From positions 682,001 to 746,000 of the forward strand of contig NZ_CP108430.1 of the NCBI RefSeq assembly GCF_041435335.1: 64,000 nt of DNA, given 5' to 3'. Origin of the DNA: Streptomyces sp. NBC_01283 (GTDB lineage Bacteria > Actinomycetota > Actinomycetes > Streptomycetales > Streptomycetaceae). This document shows, in pieces, positions 1 to 8,143 of this stretch (position 1 is the first letter of the stretch; the number at the start of each line of letters is the position of its first letter). The position numbers and the translations under genes are program-made. The notes under the pieces are model-generated. The model saw nothing but the letters and a program-made list of their open reading frames with translations, was not told the origin of the DNA and did not search any database.

Positions 1-131
1 GGCGTGTCGCCGAAGGCTGCCATGGTCGTGAACTCGATGCCGCTCTGCCGGCAGCTTCGGAGGCGGGGCTCGAACCGGGTGTCGTCGAACGCGTCGAGGT
101 CGAGCTTGAGCCGAACCCACTCAACGGCCAT
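1..131 (-). CDS. Partial N-terminus, probable GNAT-family N-acetyltransferase
   Basis: Only the first 43 residues lie in the window; the gene runs off the left edge. The ATG at 131 is preceded by GGAGGT at a 6-base spacing, which makes the start convincing. The visible peptide contains CRQSGIEFTTMAAFGDT, which resembles the first strand and helix of actinobacterial GNAT acetyltransferases (acetyl-CoA-dependent transfer to an amine), but the acetyl-CoA loop is outside the window, so the family call is an inference. It is divergent from the HutD gene at 275, and the 143 bases between them must hold both promoters. Confidence 0.45.
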   Translation of the reverse strand, partial: MAVEWVRLKLDLDAFDDTRFEPRLRSCRQSGIEFTTMAAFGDT

Positions 132-274
132 GAAGGCACCTCCAGGATCACCGGCCTGCACACGTCCTCGAACCCTACCGATCAAGAGCACGTCACATCC
201 CAGCAGGGCGAACCCCGCGGCTGGTCGGCGCGTAGGCTGCCCCCGGATTCAGTAGAGGAAGGAGGCGGCGTCGG

Positions 275-877
275 ATGGGTGACGATGTTCTGCGCTGGAG
301 CGCATACCTCAGCATGCCGTGGAAGAACGGCGGCGGCATGACGCGGGAGGTCGCGTCGGGCACCGTACAAGCGCCTCCGGCCTCGGCGGGGCCCGCGGAC
401 GGCTACGACTGGCGGGTGAGCATCGCGGACGTGGACGCGGGAGGACCCTTCTCCTCCTTCCCCGGGATCGACCGCGTGATCACCCTGGTCGAGGGCGTAG
501 GCATGGTGTTGACCGTGGACGGGACCCCGCAACGGGTGGAGCCGCTGAGCCCCTTCGCCTTCTCCGGCGACGCGGTGACGGACTGCCGGCTTGAGGCCGG
601 AGGGGTGCGCGACATGAATGTGATGACCCGCAGGGGCCGCTCGACCGGGCAGGTGCGGATCGTCACCATCGCCGCCGCACAGGGTGCGGAGATGACGTGC
701 ACCGCGGGCGAGACCCTGCTCGTCATGGCGACCACCGAGGGAGTCACCGTCGGCGGGCCGGGCGGGCGGGAGACCGTGCTCGGCCGTCTCGACTGCGTAC
801 GTCACGAAGGCCCGGCGTCCCTGTCCCTACGGGGCGACGGCACGGTGGCCGAGATCAGGATCACCGCGGCTCGGTGA
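275..877 (+). CDS. HutD/Ves family protein
   Basis: A 200-residue protein that starts at ATG 275 behind an AGGAAGG ribosome site. The opening region with MPWKNGGGMTRE and the central DVDAGGPFSSFPGIDR are hallmarks of the HutD/Ves family, a cupin-like fold often linked to histidine utilisation genes, with no established catalytic activity. Length fits the family. No hut genes are adjacent, so a direct role in histidine catabolism is not supported here. It is convergent with the STAS gene at 921, with only about 40 bases between the stops. Confidence 0.85.
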   Translation: MGDDVLRWSAYLSMPWKNGGGMTREVASGTVQAPPASAGPADGYDWRVSIADVDAGGPFSSFPGIDRVITLVEGVGMVLTVDGTPQRVEPLSPFAFSGDAVTDCRLEAGGVRDMNVMTRRGRSTGQVRIVTIAAAQGAEMTCTAGETLLVMATTEGVTVGGPGGRETVLGRLDCVRHEGPASLSLRGDGTVAEIRITAAR

Positions 878-920
878 GAGTGCGAGCCCGGGTGGCCCGC
901 GCCGTCGGCCGGCTCGGACA

Positions 921-1277
921 TCATTCGGAACGGCCGTGTGCCTGCCCTTCGGTGAGGCGCAGTGTTTCGATGCCGTCCCAACCACGTGCGGTGAGCCTTT
1001 CGCGCAGCGCCAGTTCGGAGGCGGCGCGGATGAGCAGGCGCTGGGGTGGCTGGAGGTTCTTGGCGAGGGCGACGAGGATCTCCAGGGCGCTGTTGGCGAG
1101 GTAGTGAACGCCGGTCAGGTCGATGGTGATCTCTTGCGTGCCGCGGCACTGGGTGGTCAGGGCCATGGCCAGAGCGCCCTTGTGTTCGCCCAGGACCTCG
1201 CCGAAGAGACACAGACCCTCGGCGGCGGGGGTTGACGGCACGATGAGCAGCAGATCGTCGGCGAAGTAGCCGTGCAT
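921..1277 (-). CDS. STAS-domain protein (anti-sigma-factor antagonist-like)
   Basis: 118 residues. The central segment ITIDLTGVHYLANSALEIL matches the STAS core, with a Ser in ANSALE at the place where anti-sigma antagonists are phosphorylated. Such proteins bind anti-sigma kinases and free a sigma factor, or act as sensory adaptors. No kinase or sigma gene is adjacent, so its partner is unknown. The start at 1277 has only a weak GGGA-type ribosome site. The roughly 290 bases upstream, to the MarR gene, hold no further gene that I can recognise. Confidence 0.7.
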   Translation of the reverse strand: MHGYFADDLLLIVPSTPAAEGLCLFGEVLGEHKGALAMALTTQCRGTQEITIDLTGVHYLANSALEILVALAKNLQPPQRLLIRAASELALRERLTARGWDGIETLRLTEGQAHGRSE

Positions 1278-1565
1278 GAAAGTCCCGAAAGCCGTGCACC
1301 GTCGAGAAGCGGCGGAGCTCCAAGGCGAAAGTCGCCGTCAAAGGAAGCGGCGCGCCTCGCGGTGCCAGATGGCGGGCACAGGCTCCCGCAGGTACAGCCG
1401 TTGACGGTAGGGGCCGCACTCCGGCCCCGATTGGTCGCCGAAACGCCGCTGCCGCGCTGACGGCGAGCAGTCGTTCCACGGACTATGCCACCACGCTACT
1501 CCCGTCAGGGGGTCGACCGACAGGGCGCAGCACGGACTCCGCGCCTGGATCTATAGGCTGCACCT

Positions 1566-2063
1566 GTGGTCAGTACAGAGGGTTCAGCGTCAGGCGGCGG
1601 TTCGGCATCGGATCAGATGCCGACGGATCTGCAGTCGTTCGCGGTGCAGCTGCGGCGCATGAACGGCGAGCTCAACCGGGTCATCCATGGTTTCGCCGCC
1701 GGCCACGATCTGCACGCGACGGACGTGCAGGCTCTCGCGGCGATCCTGGACGCGAGTGAACCGCTCACTCCGGGGCGGCTGCGCGACCATCTGGGGCTGA
1801 CATCGGGCGCCGTCACCGCGTGCCTGGACCGTCTCGAACGGGCCGGACACATCCGCCGGTCGCGGGACAGCGCGGACCGCCGGGTGGTCCACCTGCACTA
1901 CGCTCCGGGGGCCAAGGCGGCGGCACGCACCTTCTTCCGGCCGCTGGCCGAGGCGACGGAGAACGCTCGTGTGCGGTTCAGCGAGGACGAACTCGCCGTA
2001 GTGGTGCGCTTCTTGGGCGCGATGAACGAGGAACTCTCCGAGCTGCGCGGCCGTCAGCGCTGA
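1566..2063 (+). CDS. MarR-family transcriptional regulator
   Basis: 165 residues from GTG 1566. A winged helix-turn-helix is clear: LTPGRLRDHLGLTSGAVTAC is the recognition region, followed by the wing RRSRDSADRRVVHLH. The start is uncertain. TATAGG lies about 10 bases before GTG 1566, which would suit a leaderless transcript, while ATG 1617 would give a shorter protein that keeps the whole domain. The MMPL exporter gene follows 152 bases downstream in the same direction, and a dyad lies between them. A regulator next to its exporter target is the common arrangement, so this protein probably represses the exporter. Confidence 0.85.
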   Translation: MVSTEGSASGGGSASDQMPTDLQSFAVQLRRMNGELNRVIHGFAAGHDLHATDVQALAAILDASEPLTPGRLRDHLGLTSGAVTACLDRLERAGHIRRSRDSADRRVVHLHYAPGAKAAARTFFRPLAEATENARVRFSEDELAVVVRFLGAMNEELSELRGRQR

Positions 2064-2164
2064 GCGCTCCGCCGGACATGCCGCACCGGGCCGTCGTGCG
2101 CCCGCGGCAGGGTGGTCCGGCCCCTGTGGTGTACCCGCCTGGCATCCCTGCCGGACGAGATGTT

Positions 2165-2175
2165 TCAATCATTGA
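2165..2175. promoter_or_regulatory. Candidate MarR operator before the MMPL gene
   Basis: A perfect 11-bp dyad TCAAT-C-ATTGA sits in an unusually AT-rich stretch about 40 bases before the MMPL start. TTGAGA at 2172-2177 and CATCAT at 2194-2199, 16 bases apart, could be promoter hexamers, which would place the dyad over the -35 element as expected for a repressor site. Binding by the upstream MarR protein is inferred only from proximity and symmetry. Confidence 0.4.
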
Positions 2176-2215
2176 GATTCTTTTTCGTTGAAGCATCATA
2201 TGCGCAAGGAGACCC

Positions 2216-4369
2216 ATGTCCACAGGTACGCGTCTGGCACGCCGGCTGGTGCCCGTCGTCCTGCTCGTCGCCTGGCTCGGCATCGGCGGGACGCTCGGGC
2301 CGTACGCCGGAAAGCTCGGGGAGGTCTCCACCAACGACCAGTCCGCGTTCCTGCCGCAGAACGCCGAAGCCACTCAAGTCATCCACGCCCAGCGGAAGTT
2401 CCACCAGGCGGAGACCCTCCCCGCGATCGTCGTCTGGACCGCGGACGGAGCCGCTCGGGGCGGCGGAATCGACAAGGCTCAGCAGGCCGGCGCCACCCGG
2501 GCGCTCGCCTCCCTGAAGGACGCCGCAGGCATCGCCGGGCCGGCGTCCCCGGCCGTCCTGTCCGAGGACGGCCGGGCACTGCAAGGGGTCGTGCCCCTGC
2601 GGTCCGACCTCGGCGAGGATCTCGAAGCCACCCTGGAGCAGGTCAGGAAGGCGGCGGACCAGGTGTCCGGGACGGAGGTCCGGGTGGCCGGGCCCGCGGC
2701 CAGCCAGGCCGACCTGTCCGACGCCTTCGGGGGCATCGACGGCCTCCTGCTCGGGGTCGCCCTGATCACCGTCCTGGTCATCCTGCTGCTCGTCTACCGC
2801 AGCCTGCTGCTCCCGCTGGTGATCATCCTCGGGGCCGTCTTCGCCCTGGGGCTCGCCTGCGGGATCGTCTACGTGCTCGCCGACCACGATGTCGTCCGGG
2901 TCGACGGGCAGGTCCAGGGCATCCTCTCCATCCTGGTCATCGGCGCCGCGACCGACTACGCGCTGCTGCTGACCGCGCGCTTCCGCGAGGAACTGGCCGT
3001 CAGCCGCGACAAGATCGCCGCCATGCGCTCGGCGCTCAGGCGCTCGCTCGGCCCCATCGTCGCGAGCGGGGCGACCGTCGCTCTCGGACTGCTCGCCCTG
3101 CTGCTGAGCGATCTCACCAACAACCGCGCGCTCGGGCCCGTCGGAGCCATCGGCATCGCCTGCGCCGTGCTCAGCACGCTGACCTTCCTGCCCGCGGTCC
3201 TGGTCCTGCTCGGACGCGTGGCGTACTGGCCCGCCAAGCCCAAGTCGGCCTCGGAGAAGTCCGCGGGCCAGGGTGTGTGGACGCGGATCGCCTCGCTCGT
3301 CGACCGGGCGCCGCGCAAGGTGTGGGCCTGCACCCTCGTCGGTCTGCTCGTCTGCGCCGCCTTCGCCCCCGCGCTGCAGTCCAAGGGAGTGCCCCTGGAC
3401 GAGATCTTCGTCAACGACGCGCCCTCGGTGGCCGCGCAGAAGACGCTCGGCAAGCACTTCCCCGGCGGCTCGGGCAACCCGGCCGTCGTGATCGCGGATG
3501 CGGACAGGGTCGAGCAGGTCAAGGCGGCGGCCGAACGCACCGAAGGGGTGTCATCGGCCGCCGCCGTAACCGCGTCCGGTCGGCCGGGCACGGGAAAGCA
3601 GGAAGCTGCGGAGCAGGGGGCCGAGAAGCAGGACGCCGCCGCAGACGTGCTCGTCGTCGACGGCCGCATACGCATCGATGCGACCTTGGAGGACGCCGCC
3701 GACAGCGACGCGGCGAAGGACACGGTGGCGCGGCTGCGTGCTGCCGTCCACGCGGTGAACGGTGCCGACGGACTCGTAGGGGGCTACACCGCGCAGCAGT
3801 ACGACACCCAGCGGACCGCCGAGGACGACCGCCTGCTCATCGTCCCGGTGGTCCTCGCGATCATCCTCGTCATCCTGATCGGACTGCTGCGCTCGCTGCT
3901 CATGCCCGTCCTGCTGGTGGCGACGGTGGCACTCAACTTCCTTGCCACGCTGGGTGTGTCGGCCCTCGTCTTCCAGCACGTCCTGGGATTCAGCGGCACC
4001 GACTCCTCCGTACCGCTCTACGGATTCGTCTTTCTGGTGGCTCTGGGCGTGGACTACAACATCTTCCTGATGTCCCGGGTCCGCGAGGAATCACTGCGCC
4101 ACGGGGCGCGCGAAGGAGTGCTGCGCGGTCTGACCGCTACCGGCGGCGTCATCACATCGGCCGGGGTCGTACTCGCGGCCACCTTCGCGGCACTCGGCAT
4201 CATCCCGCTGGCCTTCCTCGTCCAGATCGCGTTCATCGTCGCCTTCGGCGTCCTGCTGGACACCCTGGTCGTACGGTCGCTCCTGGTGCCGGCCCTGGTA
4301 CGCGACATCGGGCCGGCGGCGTGGTGGCCGGGAGCCCTCAGCCGCACGGGGCGTGACGGGGTGCGGTGA
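2216..4369 (+). CDS. MMPL-family (RND-type) membrane transporter
   Basis: 717 residues with AAGGAG before ATG 2216. It has the MMPL architecture: one N-terminal membrane helix, a large outside domain, about five clustered helices (residues ~180-345) with the conserved GAATDYALLLTARFREEL segment, then a second copy (one helix, outside domain, helices ~540-705) with the matching LGVDYNIFLMSRVREESLR. The paired GxxxDY motifs belong to the proton relay of this family. Members export lipids, siderophores or drugs; the substrate here is unknown. Its position after a MarR regulator points to inducible efflux. The low-complexity patch at residues 455-475, rich in Glu, Gln and Ala, lies in the second outside loop. 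Confidence 0.93.
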   Translation: MSTGTRLARRLVPVVLLVAWLGIGGTLGPYAGKLGEVSTNDQSAFLPQNAEATQVIHAQRKFHQAETLPAIVVWTADGAARGGGIDKAQQAGATRALASLKDAAGIAGPASPAVLSEDGRALQGVVPLRSDLGEDLEATLEQVRKAADQVSGTEVRVAGPAASQADLSDAFGGIDGLLLGVALITVLVILLLVYRSLLLPLVIILGAVFALGLACGIVYVLADHDVVRVDGQVQGILSILVIGAATDYALLLTARFREELAVSRDKIAAMRSALRRSLGPIVASGATVALGLLALLLSDLTNNRALGPVGAIGIACAVLSTLTFLPAVLVLLGRVAYWPAKPKSASEKSAGQGVWTRIASLVDRAPRKVWACTLVGLLVCAAFAPALQSKGVPLDEIFVNDAPSVAAQKTLGKHFPGGSGNPAVVIADADRVEQVKAAAERTEGVSSAAAVTASGRPGTGKQEAAEQGAEKQDAAADVLVVDGRIRIDATLEDAADSDAAKDTVARLRAAVHAVNGADGLVGGYTAQQYDTQRTAEDDRLLIVPVVLAIILVILIGLLRSLLMPVLLVATVALNFLATLGVSALVFQHVLGFSGTDSSVPLYGFVFLVALGVDYNIFLMSRVREESLRHGAREGVLRGLTATGGVITSAGVVLAATFAALGIIPLAFLVQIAFIVAFGVLLDTLVVRSLLVPALVRDIGPAAWWPGALSRTGRDGVR

Positions 4370-4408
4370 CCCGGGCCGGCCCGGCGTGCGGCGAGGAGCT
4401 CGGGCGGG

Positions 4409-5545
4409 TCAGGTGCCCGCGGAGACCGGCGAGTCCGTCCGGTCGCCCACCGAGTCCTGCGTCGCGGACTTCGGGATGGGCCGGTCGTGCCGCAGCGCGC
4501 TCCACACCCGGTGCGAGGCCTTCTCCAGCGGCAAGACCCGTCCCGCGTCCTGGGCGTCGTAGGTGACCGGCATGGTGACCATGTTGGTGCGGTCGGGGCT
4601 GATGCCCTTCAGCTCCTTGGCCAGACCGAGGAGCTTGTCCGCGGACGCCAGCTCGGAGTCGGCGCTGATGGTCTTGGTCGCGGTGTCCGCCAGGTCGTAG
4701 GACTTGGCGGGGCTGCCCAGCGGATCGACGGTGTCGGCACGGTGGATCAGCGCCTTGATGAACGCCTGCTGGAGCTGGATGCGGCCCAGGTCACTTCCGT
4801 CGCCCACGCCGTGCCGGGTGCGGACGAGCTGCAGTGCCTGCTTGCCCTTGAGCGTGTGCTTGCCCGCGCTCAGGGCAAGACCGCTGTTGGGGTCGTGGAT
4901 CGCCTTGCGGGTGGTGATGTCCACACCGCCGAGCTCGTCGATGAGCTTCTGGAATCCCTTGAAGTCGACCTCGAGATAGTGGTCCATGCGGACGCCCGAC
5001 ATCTTCTCGACCGTCTTCGCCGTGCACGCCGGTCCGCCCACCTGGTACGACGAGTTGAACATGGCCTGCTGCGCGCCGGCCGCCTCACCGCCGTGCGGCT
5101 TCGCGCACTGGGGCCGCTCGACCATCGTGTCGCGCGGGATGCTGACGACCGAAGCCTTCTTGTGGGTCTTGTCGACGTGCAGGACCATCGCCGTGTCGGC
5201 GCGGGCTCCGCTGATGCCGCTGCCGTAGTGGCCGTGCGTTCCCGCCCGGGAGTCCGACCCGAGCAGGAGGATGTTCATCGAGCCGTCCTTCTGCTCGCCG
5301 GGCCGGTCCTTTCCGAGGGCGGCGTTCATGTCCGTGCCCTGGATGTTGCCGTTGAGGTGCTGCCAGGCGTAGGCGGCACCTCCTCCGCCGATCAGGACCG
5401 CTCCCAGCGCGCCCCACGCGACGTACCGCAGGGCCTTCTTCTTCGGCTTGCGCCGGGAGCGCCGTACCCGCGGGGGCCCGTAGCCGGGCACTGCGGGGCC
5501 TTCGGCCATGTGCGCCTGCTGCTCGTTGCTGCTCTCGTGCGGCAT
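4409..5545 (-). CDS. LCP-family (LytR-CpsA-Psr) cell-wall glycopolymer ligase
   Basis: 378 residues with a basic cytoplasmic tail (RRSRRKPKKK), one membrane helix at about residues 40-60 and an extracellular LCP domain. Visible LCP motifs include MNILLLGSDSRAG, the Asp and Arg-rich VVSIPRDTMV strand, and RTRHGVGDGSDLGRIQLQQ near the end. These enzymes transfer glycopolymers from lipid carriers to peptidoglycan. Length is normal for a protein without the extra LytR_C domain. The gene is convergent with the MMPL gene, and the SLT transglycosylase gene lies directly upstream on the same strand, so both neighbours act on the wall. Confidence 0.93.
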   Translation of the reverse strand: MPHESSNEQQAHMAEGPAVPGYGPPRVRRSRRKPKKKALRYVAWGALGAVLIGGGGAAYAWQHLNGNIQGTDMNAALGKDRPGEQKDGSMNILLLGSDSRAGTHGHYGSGISGARADTAMVLHVDKTHKKASVVSIPRDTMVERPQCAKPHGGEAAGAQQAMFNSSYQVGGPACTAKTVEKMSGVRMDHYLEVDFKGFQKLIDELGGVDITTRKAIHDPNSGLALSAGKHTLKGKQALQLVRTRHGVGDGSDLGRIQLQQAFIKALIHRADTVDPLGSPAKSYDLADTATKTISADSELASADKLLGLAKELKGISPDRTNMVTMPVTYDAQDAGRVLPLEKASHRVWSALRHDRPIPKSATQDSVGDRTDSPVSAGT

Positions 5546-5603
5546 GCGCTGCCCTTCTCTTCGACCGGTGGCTGGTGGCTCAGTGGGGTGGACGACCGGT
5601 GGC

Positions 5604-6113
5604 TCAGTAGGCGGAGTCGACGTTGTCGATCGAGCCGTACTTGTCGGCGGCGTAGTTGGCGGCCGCGGTGATGTTGGCGACCGGGTCGGTCAGGTTATTG
5701 GGGGTGCCCGCGACGTGGTACGCCTCGAAGGTGGGCTGGATGACCTGGAGCAGGCCCTTGGACGGCGTGCCGTTCTGCGCGTTCACGTCCCAGCCGTTCT
5801 GGGCGTTCGGGTTACCGGCGGACTCACGCATGATGTTGCGGTGCAGGCCCTCGTAGGAACCGGGGATGCCCTTGGACTTCATGATGTCCAGGGACTCGCG
5901 GATCCACCCGTCGAGGTTGTTGCCGTAGTCCTTGTCGGCCGCGGCGGCCTTGGTGACCTGCTTGCTCGCGGCGGTCGGCTCGGCGGCGTGGGCCTGCGAG
6001 GGGACCAGCGTGAGGGCGGCGGCAGCGGCACCTGCGGTGGCGATACCGGCGACGGAGATCTTGCGCAGTCGGATGGTGCGGCCGGGCTTGGTCTGCGTCT
6101 GAGTAATGGCCAT
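5604..6113 (-). CDS. Secreted transglycosylase SLT-domain protein
   Basis: 169 residues from ATG 6113, chosen over an upstream TTG because GGAGAG precedes it. Residues 1-43 are a Sec signal peptide (basic start, Ala-rich core, cleavage after AHA). The mature protein carries a short SLT domain: NIMRESAGNPNAQN supplies the catalytic Glu at about residue 97, followed by SKGLLQVIQPTF. Such proteins cleave peptidoglycan glycan strands in growth, sporulation or resuscitation. It has no LysM or other binding domain. The long leader upstream looks like a c-di-AMP riboswitch, as is known for Streptomyces wall hydrolases. Confidence 0.88.
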   Translation of the reverse strand: MAITQTQTKPGRTIRLRKISVAGIATAGAAAAALTLVPSQAHAAEPTAASKQVTKAAAADKDYGNNLDGWIRESLDIMKSKGIPGSYEGLHRNIMRESAGNPNAQNGWDVNAQNGTPSKGLLQVIQPTFEAYHVAGTPNNLTDPVANITAAANYAADKYGSIDNVDSAY

Positions 6114-6129
6114 GCGGGGGTAACTCTCC

Positions 6130-6220
6130 AATGCGAAGTGTGTTGAGGGGCTCGGTCGAAGCGGGCGGTTTCACCCGATGCGATCCGGTTGCCCCGGAAC
6201 TTCAGCAAGGGTTAGCGGTG
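6130..6220 (-). ncRNA. Probable ydaO-type c-di-AMP riboswitch before the SLT gene
   Basis: On the minus strand the leader reads, in order, GCTGAAGTTCCGGGG, CATCGGGTGAAACCGCC, GACCGAGCCCC and CACTTCGCATTGGAGAG. That order (GCTGAA, then GGTGAA, then CCGAGCCC, then the ACTTCGCA block just before the ribosome site) matches conserved blocks of the ydaO-yuaA class, which senses cyclic di-AMP and controls wall hydrolase genes in actinomycetes. The 3' block is shortened compared with the consensus I remember. No covariance search was run, and the boundaries are approximate. Confidence 0.5.
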
Positions 6221-6489
6221 GCCGGAGCTGGGCGCAATGATGTGACGTACTACCCCGCTACGCAGGACGCCCTGGTCGGATGCCTCGCAAGTGACCCACG
6301 GCCCTCCGGCGGCAGCCCCCAGGGGTCTACTACCGCCGTTAGCATGTGACGTGGCTCCTATGGGTGGGCTCACAGCCTGGACGGACTTTGGCCGGAACGT
6401 GGAGCGTGGAATCGGCATCCCAGGGGTAGTCGACCGGGCTCGACGCCGGTGACCACCGCCGCCGGGTGCTTTCTCGACGAATGTGCAGG
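6221..6489. other. Gene-free stretch upstream of the SLT leader
   Basis: No open frame here has Streptomyces-like codon use. ATGTGACGT occurs twice (about 6240 and 6344), which could be a binding site for the SLT promoter, but this is only a repeated nonamer. The promoter of the SLT gene should lie here on the minus strand. Confidence 0.4.
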
Positions 6490-6626
6490 TCAGGCGGTCT
6501 TGCCCTGGCGGCTCGCGGTGAAGCGTGACGGGGTGCGGCGAAGGCGCGGGGGAAGGCGGCGGTGAACGCCACGGGAGAGGCGTAACCAACGCGGCCGCCG
6601 ACCTGGTGCTGCTGCGCCGATGGGGC
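6490..6626 (-). pseudogene. Remnant of an AraC-family regulator C-terminus
   Basis: Minus-strand translation gives GRVGYASPVAFTAAFPRAF in one frame and then RRTPSRFTASRQGKTA followed by a stop in another. Joined, these read as the second helix-turn-helix and tail of an AraC-type regulator (VGY..xxAFxxAFRRxFGxTPSRF). A stop at 6627-6629 and the lack of any recognisable N-terminus show that the rest of the gene is gone. It lies just downstream of the NmrA-like oxidoreductase gene on the same strand and may be the relic of a former regulator of it. Confidence 0.6.
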
Positions 6627-6711
6627 TCATGGCCCGACCTGACCCGGCGCACGTCTGGAGGCGGCCACCGAAGCCTCGCCTCGGTGACCGCCCGATCCAG
6701 CTGTCAGCTGC

Positions 6712-7452
6712 CTACCGGTTGGCGGCGAGCCAGTCCTCGTAGTGGGTGGGGGCCACGCGGGCGCCGGGGCCCGCGATCAGTACGTCACCTTCGACGGCTG
6801 CGAACATGCCCGCCGTGTCGTCGGTGACGATGGTGCGGGGGTCCTTGCGGGCCGACAGCGTCAGGCGGCCGAGCTCGTCGAGCGGGAAGACATCGGGGCC
6901 CGCGACGTCGAGGGTGCCGTTGAGGGGCTCGGCGGTGGCGACGTCGGCGAGTGTCTGGACCACCTCGGCGGTCGCGACGGGCTGGATGGGCGTGGCGGGC
7001 AGCCGGACGGTCCGGTCGTCGGCGGTCCAGGTCATGACCGCGTCCATGAACTCGAAGAACTGCGTGGCGCGCACGATCGAGTACGGAGTGGGCCCCTGCC
7101 GCAGCAGGTCCTCCTGGAGCGCCTTCGCGCGGTAGTAGTCCAGCTGCGGCACCTGGTCGACGCCGACGATGGAGAGGATGACCTGATGGCGGACGCCCGC
7201 ACGCTCCCCCGCTGCCAGCAGGTGCCCCACGGAGGTGCGGAAGAAGTCCAGGGAGGCTTCGTCGAACGTGGGCGAGTTCGTCACGTTGACGACCGTGTCC
7301 GCACCCTTGAGCGCCTCGCCGAGGCCCGCGCCGGTGAGCAGGTCGACTCCGGTGGACAGGGATGAGGCGACCACCTCGTGTCCTGCCTCGCGCAGCCGGG
7401 AGACGAGCTGTGAACCGATCAGTCCGGTACCGCCGATGACCGTGATGTTCAT
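6712..7452 (-). CDS. NmrA-like NAD(P)-binding SDR-family protein
   Basis: 246 residues from ATG 7452, with AGAAGGG upstream; a longer frame from 7491 lacks a ribosome site and would cover that signal. The N-terminal Rossmann loop GGTGLIG (residues 7-13) and the IVRATQFFEFMDAV segment mark an atypical SDR of the NmrA/isoflavone-reductase type; the classical YxxxK pair is present only loosely as YYRAK. Members are NAD(P)H sensors or quinone reductases. It is divergent from the Rrf2 regulator across two operator-like dyads, so it is probably the regulated redox target. Confidence 0.88.
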   Translation of the reverse strand: MNITVIGGTGLIGSQLVSRLREAGHEVVASSLSTGVDLLTGAGLGEALKGADTVVNVTNSPTFDEASLDFFRTSVGHLLAAGERAGVRHQVILSIVGVDQVPQLDYYRAKALQEDLLRQGPTPYSIVRATQFFEFMDAVMTWTADDRTVRLPATPIQPVATAEVVQTLADVATAEPLNGTLDVAGPDVFPLDELGRLTLSARKDPRTIVTDDTAGMFAAVEGDVLIAGPGARVAPTHYEDWLAANR

Positions 7453-7494
7453 GATCGTGCCCTTCTGTGAGCCGAGCGCCCCTGCCGGCACAAA

Positions 7495-7542
7495 CTCGGA
7501 TACCCAATGTCCGAGATAATACTCGGATACTCTGTGTCCGAG
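7495..7542. promoter_or_regulatory. Two tandem Rrf2 operator-like dyads
   Basis: Two 21-bp elements at 7495-7515 and 7522-7542 share the arms CTCGGA and TCCGAG with a 9-base spacer, and are centred 27 bp apart. The arms are perfect in both copies and extend with one mismatch (CTCGGATA against TGTCCGAG). They fill the space between the oxidoreductase and Rrf2 starts. On the minus strand TTGACT and TATTAT lie 19 bases apart across them, so binding there would occlude the oxidoreductase promoter. They are best explained as sites for the adjacent Rrf2 protein. Confidence 0.7.
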
Positions 7543-7558
7543 TCAACTGGGAGGGTGC

Positions 7559-8050
7559 ATGAAACTGTCCGGCGGCGTGGAATGGGCACTGCACTGCTGT
7601 GTGGTGCTGACCGCGGCAACCGAGCCGGTCCCGGCCGCGCGACTGGCGCAGCTGCACGACGTCTCGCCCAGCTATCTGGCCAAGCAGATGCAGGCCCTCT
7701 CACGGGCCGACCTGGTGAAATCCATTCAGGGCAAGACGGGTGGGTACGTCCTGACCAGGGCGGCCGGTGACATCACGGTCCTGGACGTGGTGCAGGCCGT
7801 CGACGGCGCGAGCCCGGCCTTCACCTGCACCGAGATCCGCCAGCGAGGCCCCTTCGGCACACCGCCCGAGGACTGCACCAAGCCGTGCCCCATCGCCCGT
7901 GCGATGAGCGCGGCCGATGCCGCCTGGCGAGCGTCCCTCCAGGCGGTCTCCATCGCCGACCTGGTCGGCTCCGTGGAGGAGAACAGCGGACCCGAGGCCC
8001 TGCCGACCATCGGGACGTGGCTCAACGCGGTCAATGGCTCCGACGGCTGA
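7559..8050 (+). CDS. Rrf2-family transcriptional regulator, Cys-containing
   Basis: 163 residues with GGGAGG just before ATG 7559. The winged helix-turn-helix spans about residues 8-65 (VSPSYLAKQMQALSRADLV, then the GGY wing). Cys90, Cys106 and Cys110 form the CX15CX3C-like spacing that in NsrR and IscR holds an iron-sulfur cluster, so the protein may sense redox state or nitric oxide. It is divergent from the NmrA-like oxidoreductase and likely represses both itself and that gene through the paired dyads. A very strong hairpin follows the stop codon. Confidence 0.92.
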   Translation: MKLSGGVEWALHCCVVLTAATEPVPAARLAQLHDVSPSYLAKQMQALSRADLVKSIQGKTGGYVLTRAAGDITVLDVVQAVDGASPAFTCTEIRQRGPFGTPPEDCTKPCPIARAMSAADAAWRASLQAVSIADLVGSVEENSGPEALPTIGTWLNAVNGSDG

Positions 8051-8067
8051 CAGACCTGACAGACACA

Positions 8068-8113
8068 GAGGTGCTCGCGCGCCCCGGCTTTCACCGGGGC
8101 GCGCGAGCACCTC
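8068..8113. terminator. Strong bidirectional hairpin between convergent genes
   Basis: A perfect 20-bp stem (GAGGTGCTCGCGCGCCCCGG and its complement) encloses the six-base loop CTTTCA. It lies between the stop of the Rrf2 gene and the stop of the convergent membrane-protein gene. There is no T-run, as usual in Streptomyces, where long GC hairpins alone can terminate. Confidence 0.85.
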
Positions 8114-8143
8114 GTGCACGCCTCGTGCCCGACTCGTGTGCGC

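Noticed and set aside
2165..3457. Minus-strand frame of 430 codons opposite the MMPL gene
   Set aside because: Shadow frame rich in Asp, Gly and Gln with no domain; the plus strand encodes the transporter.
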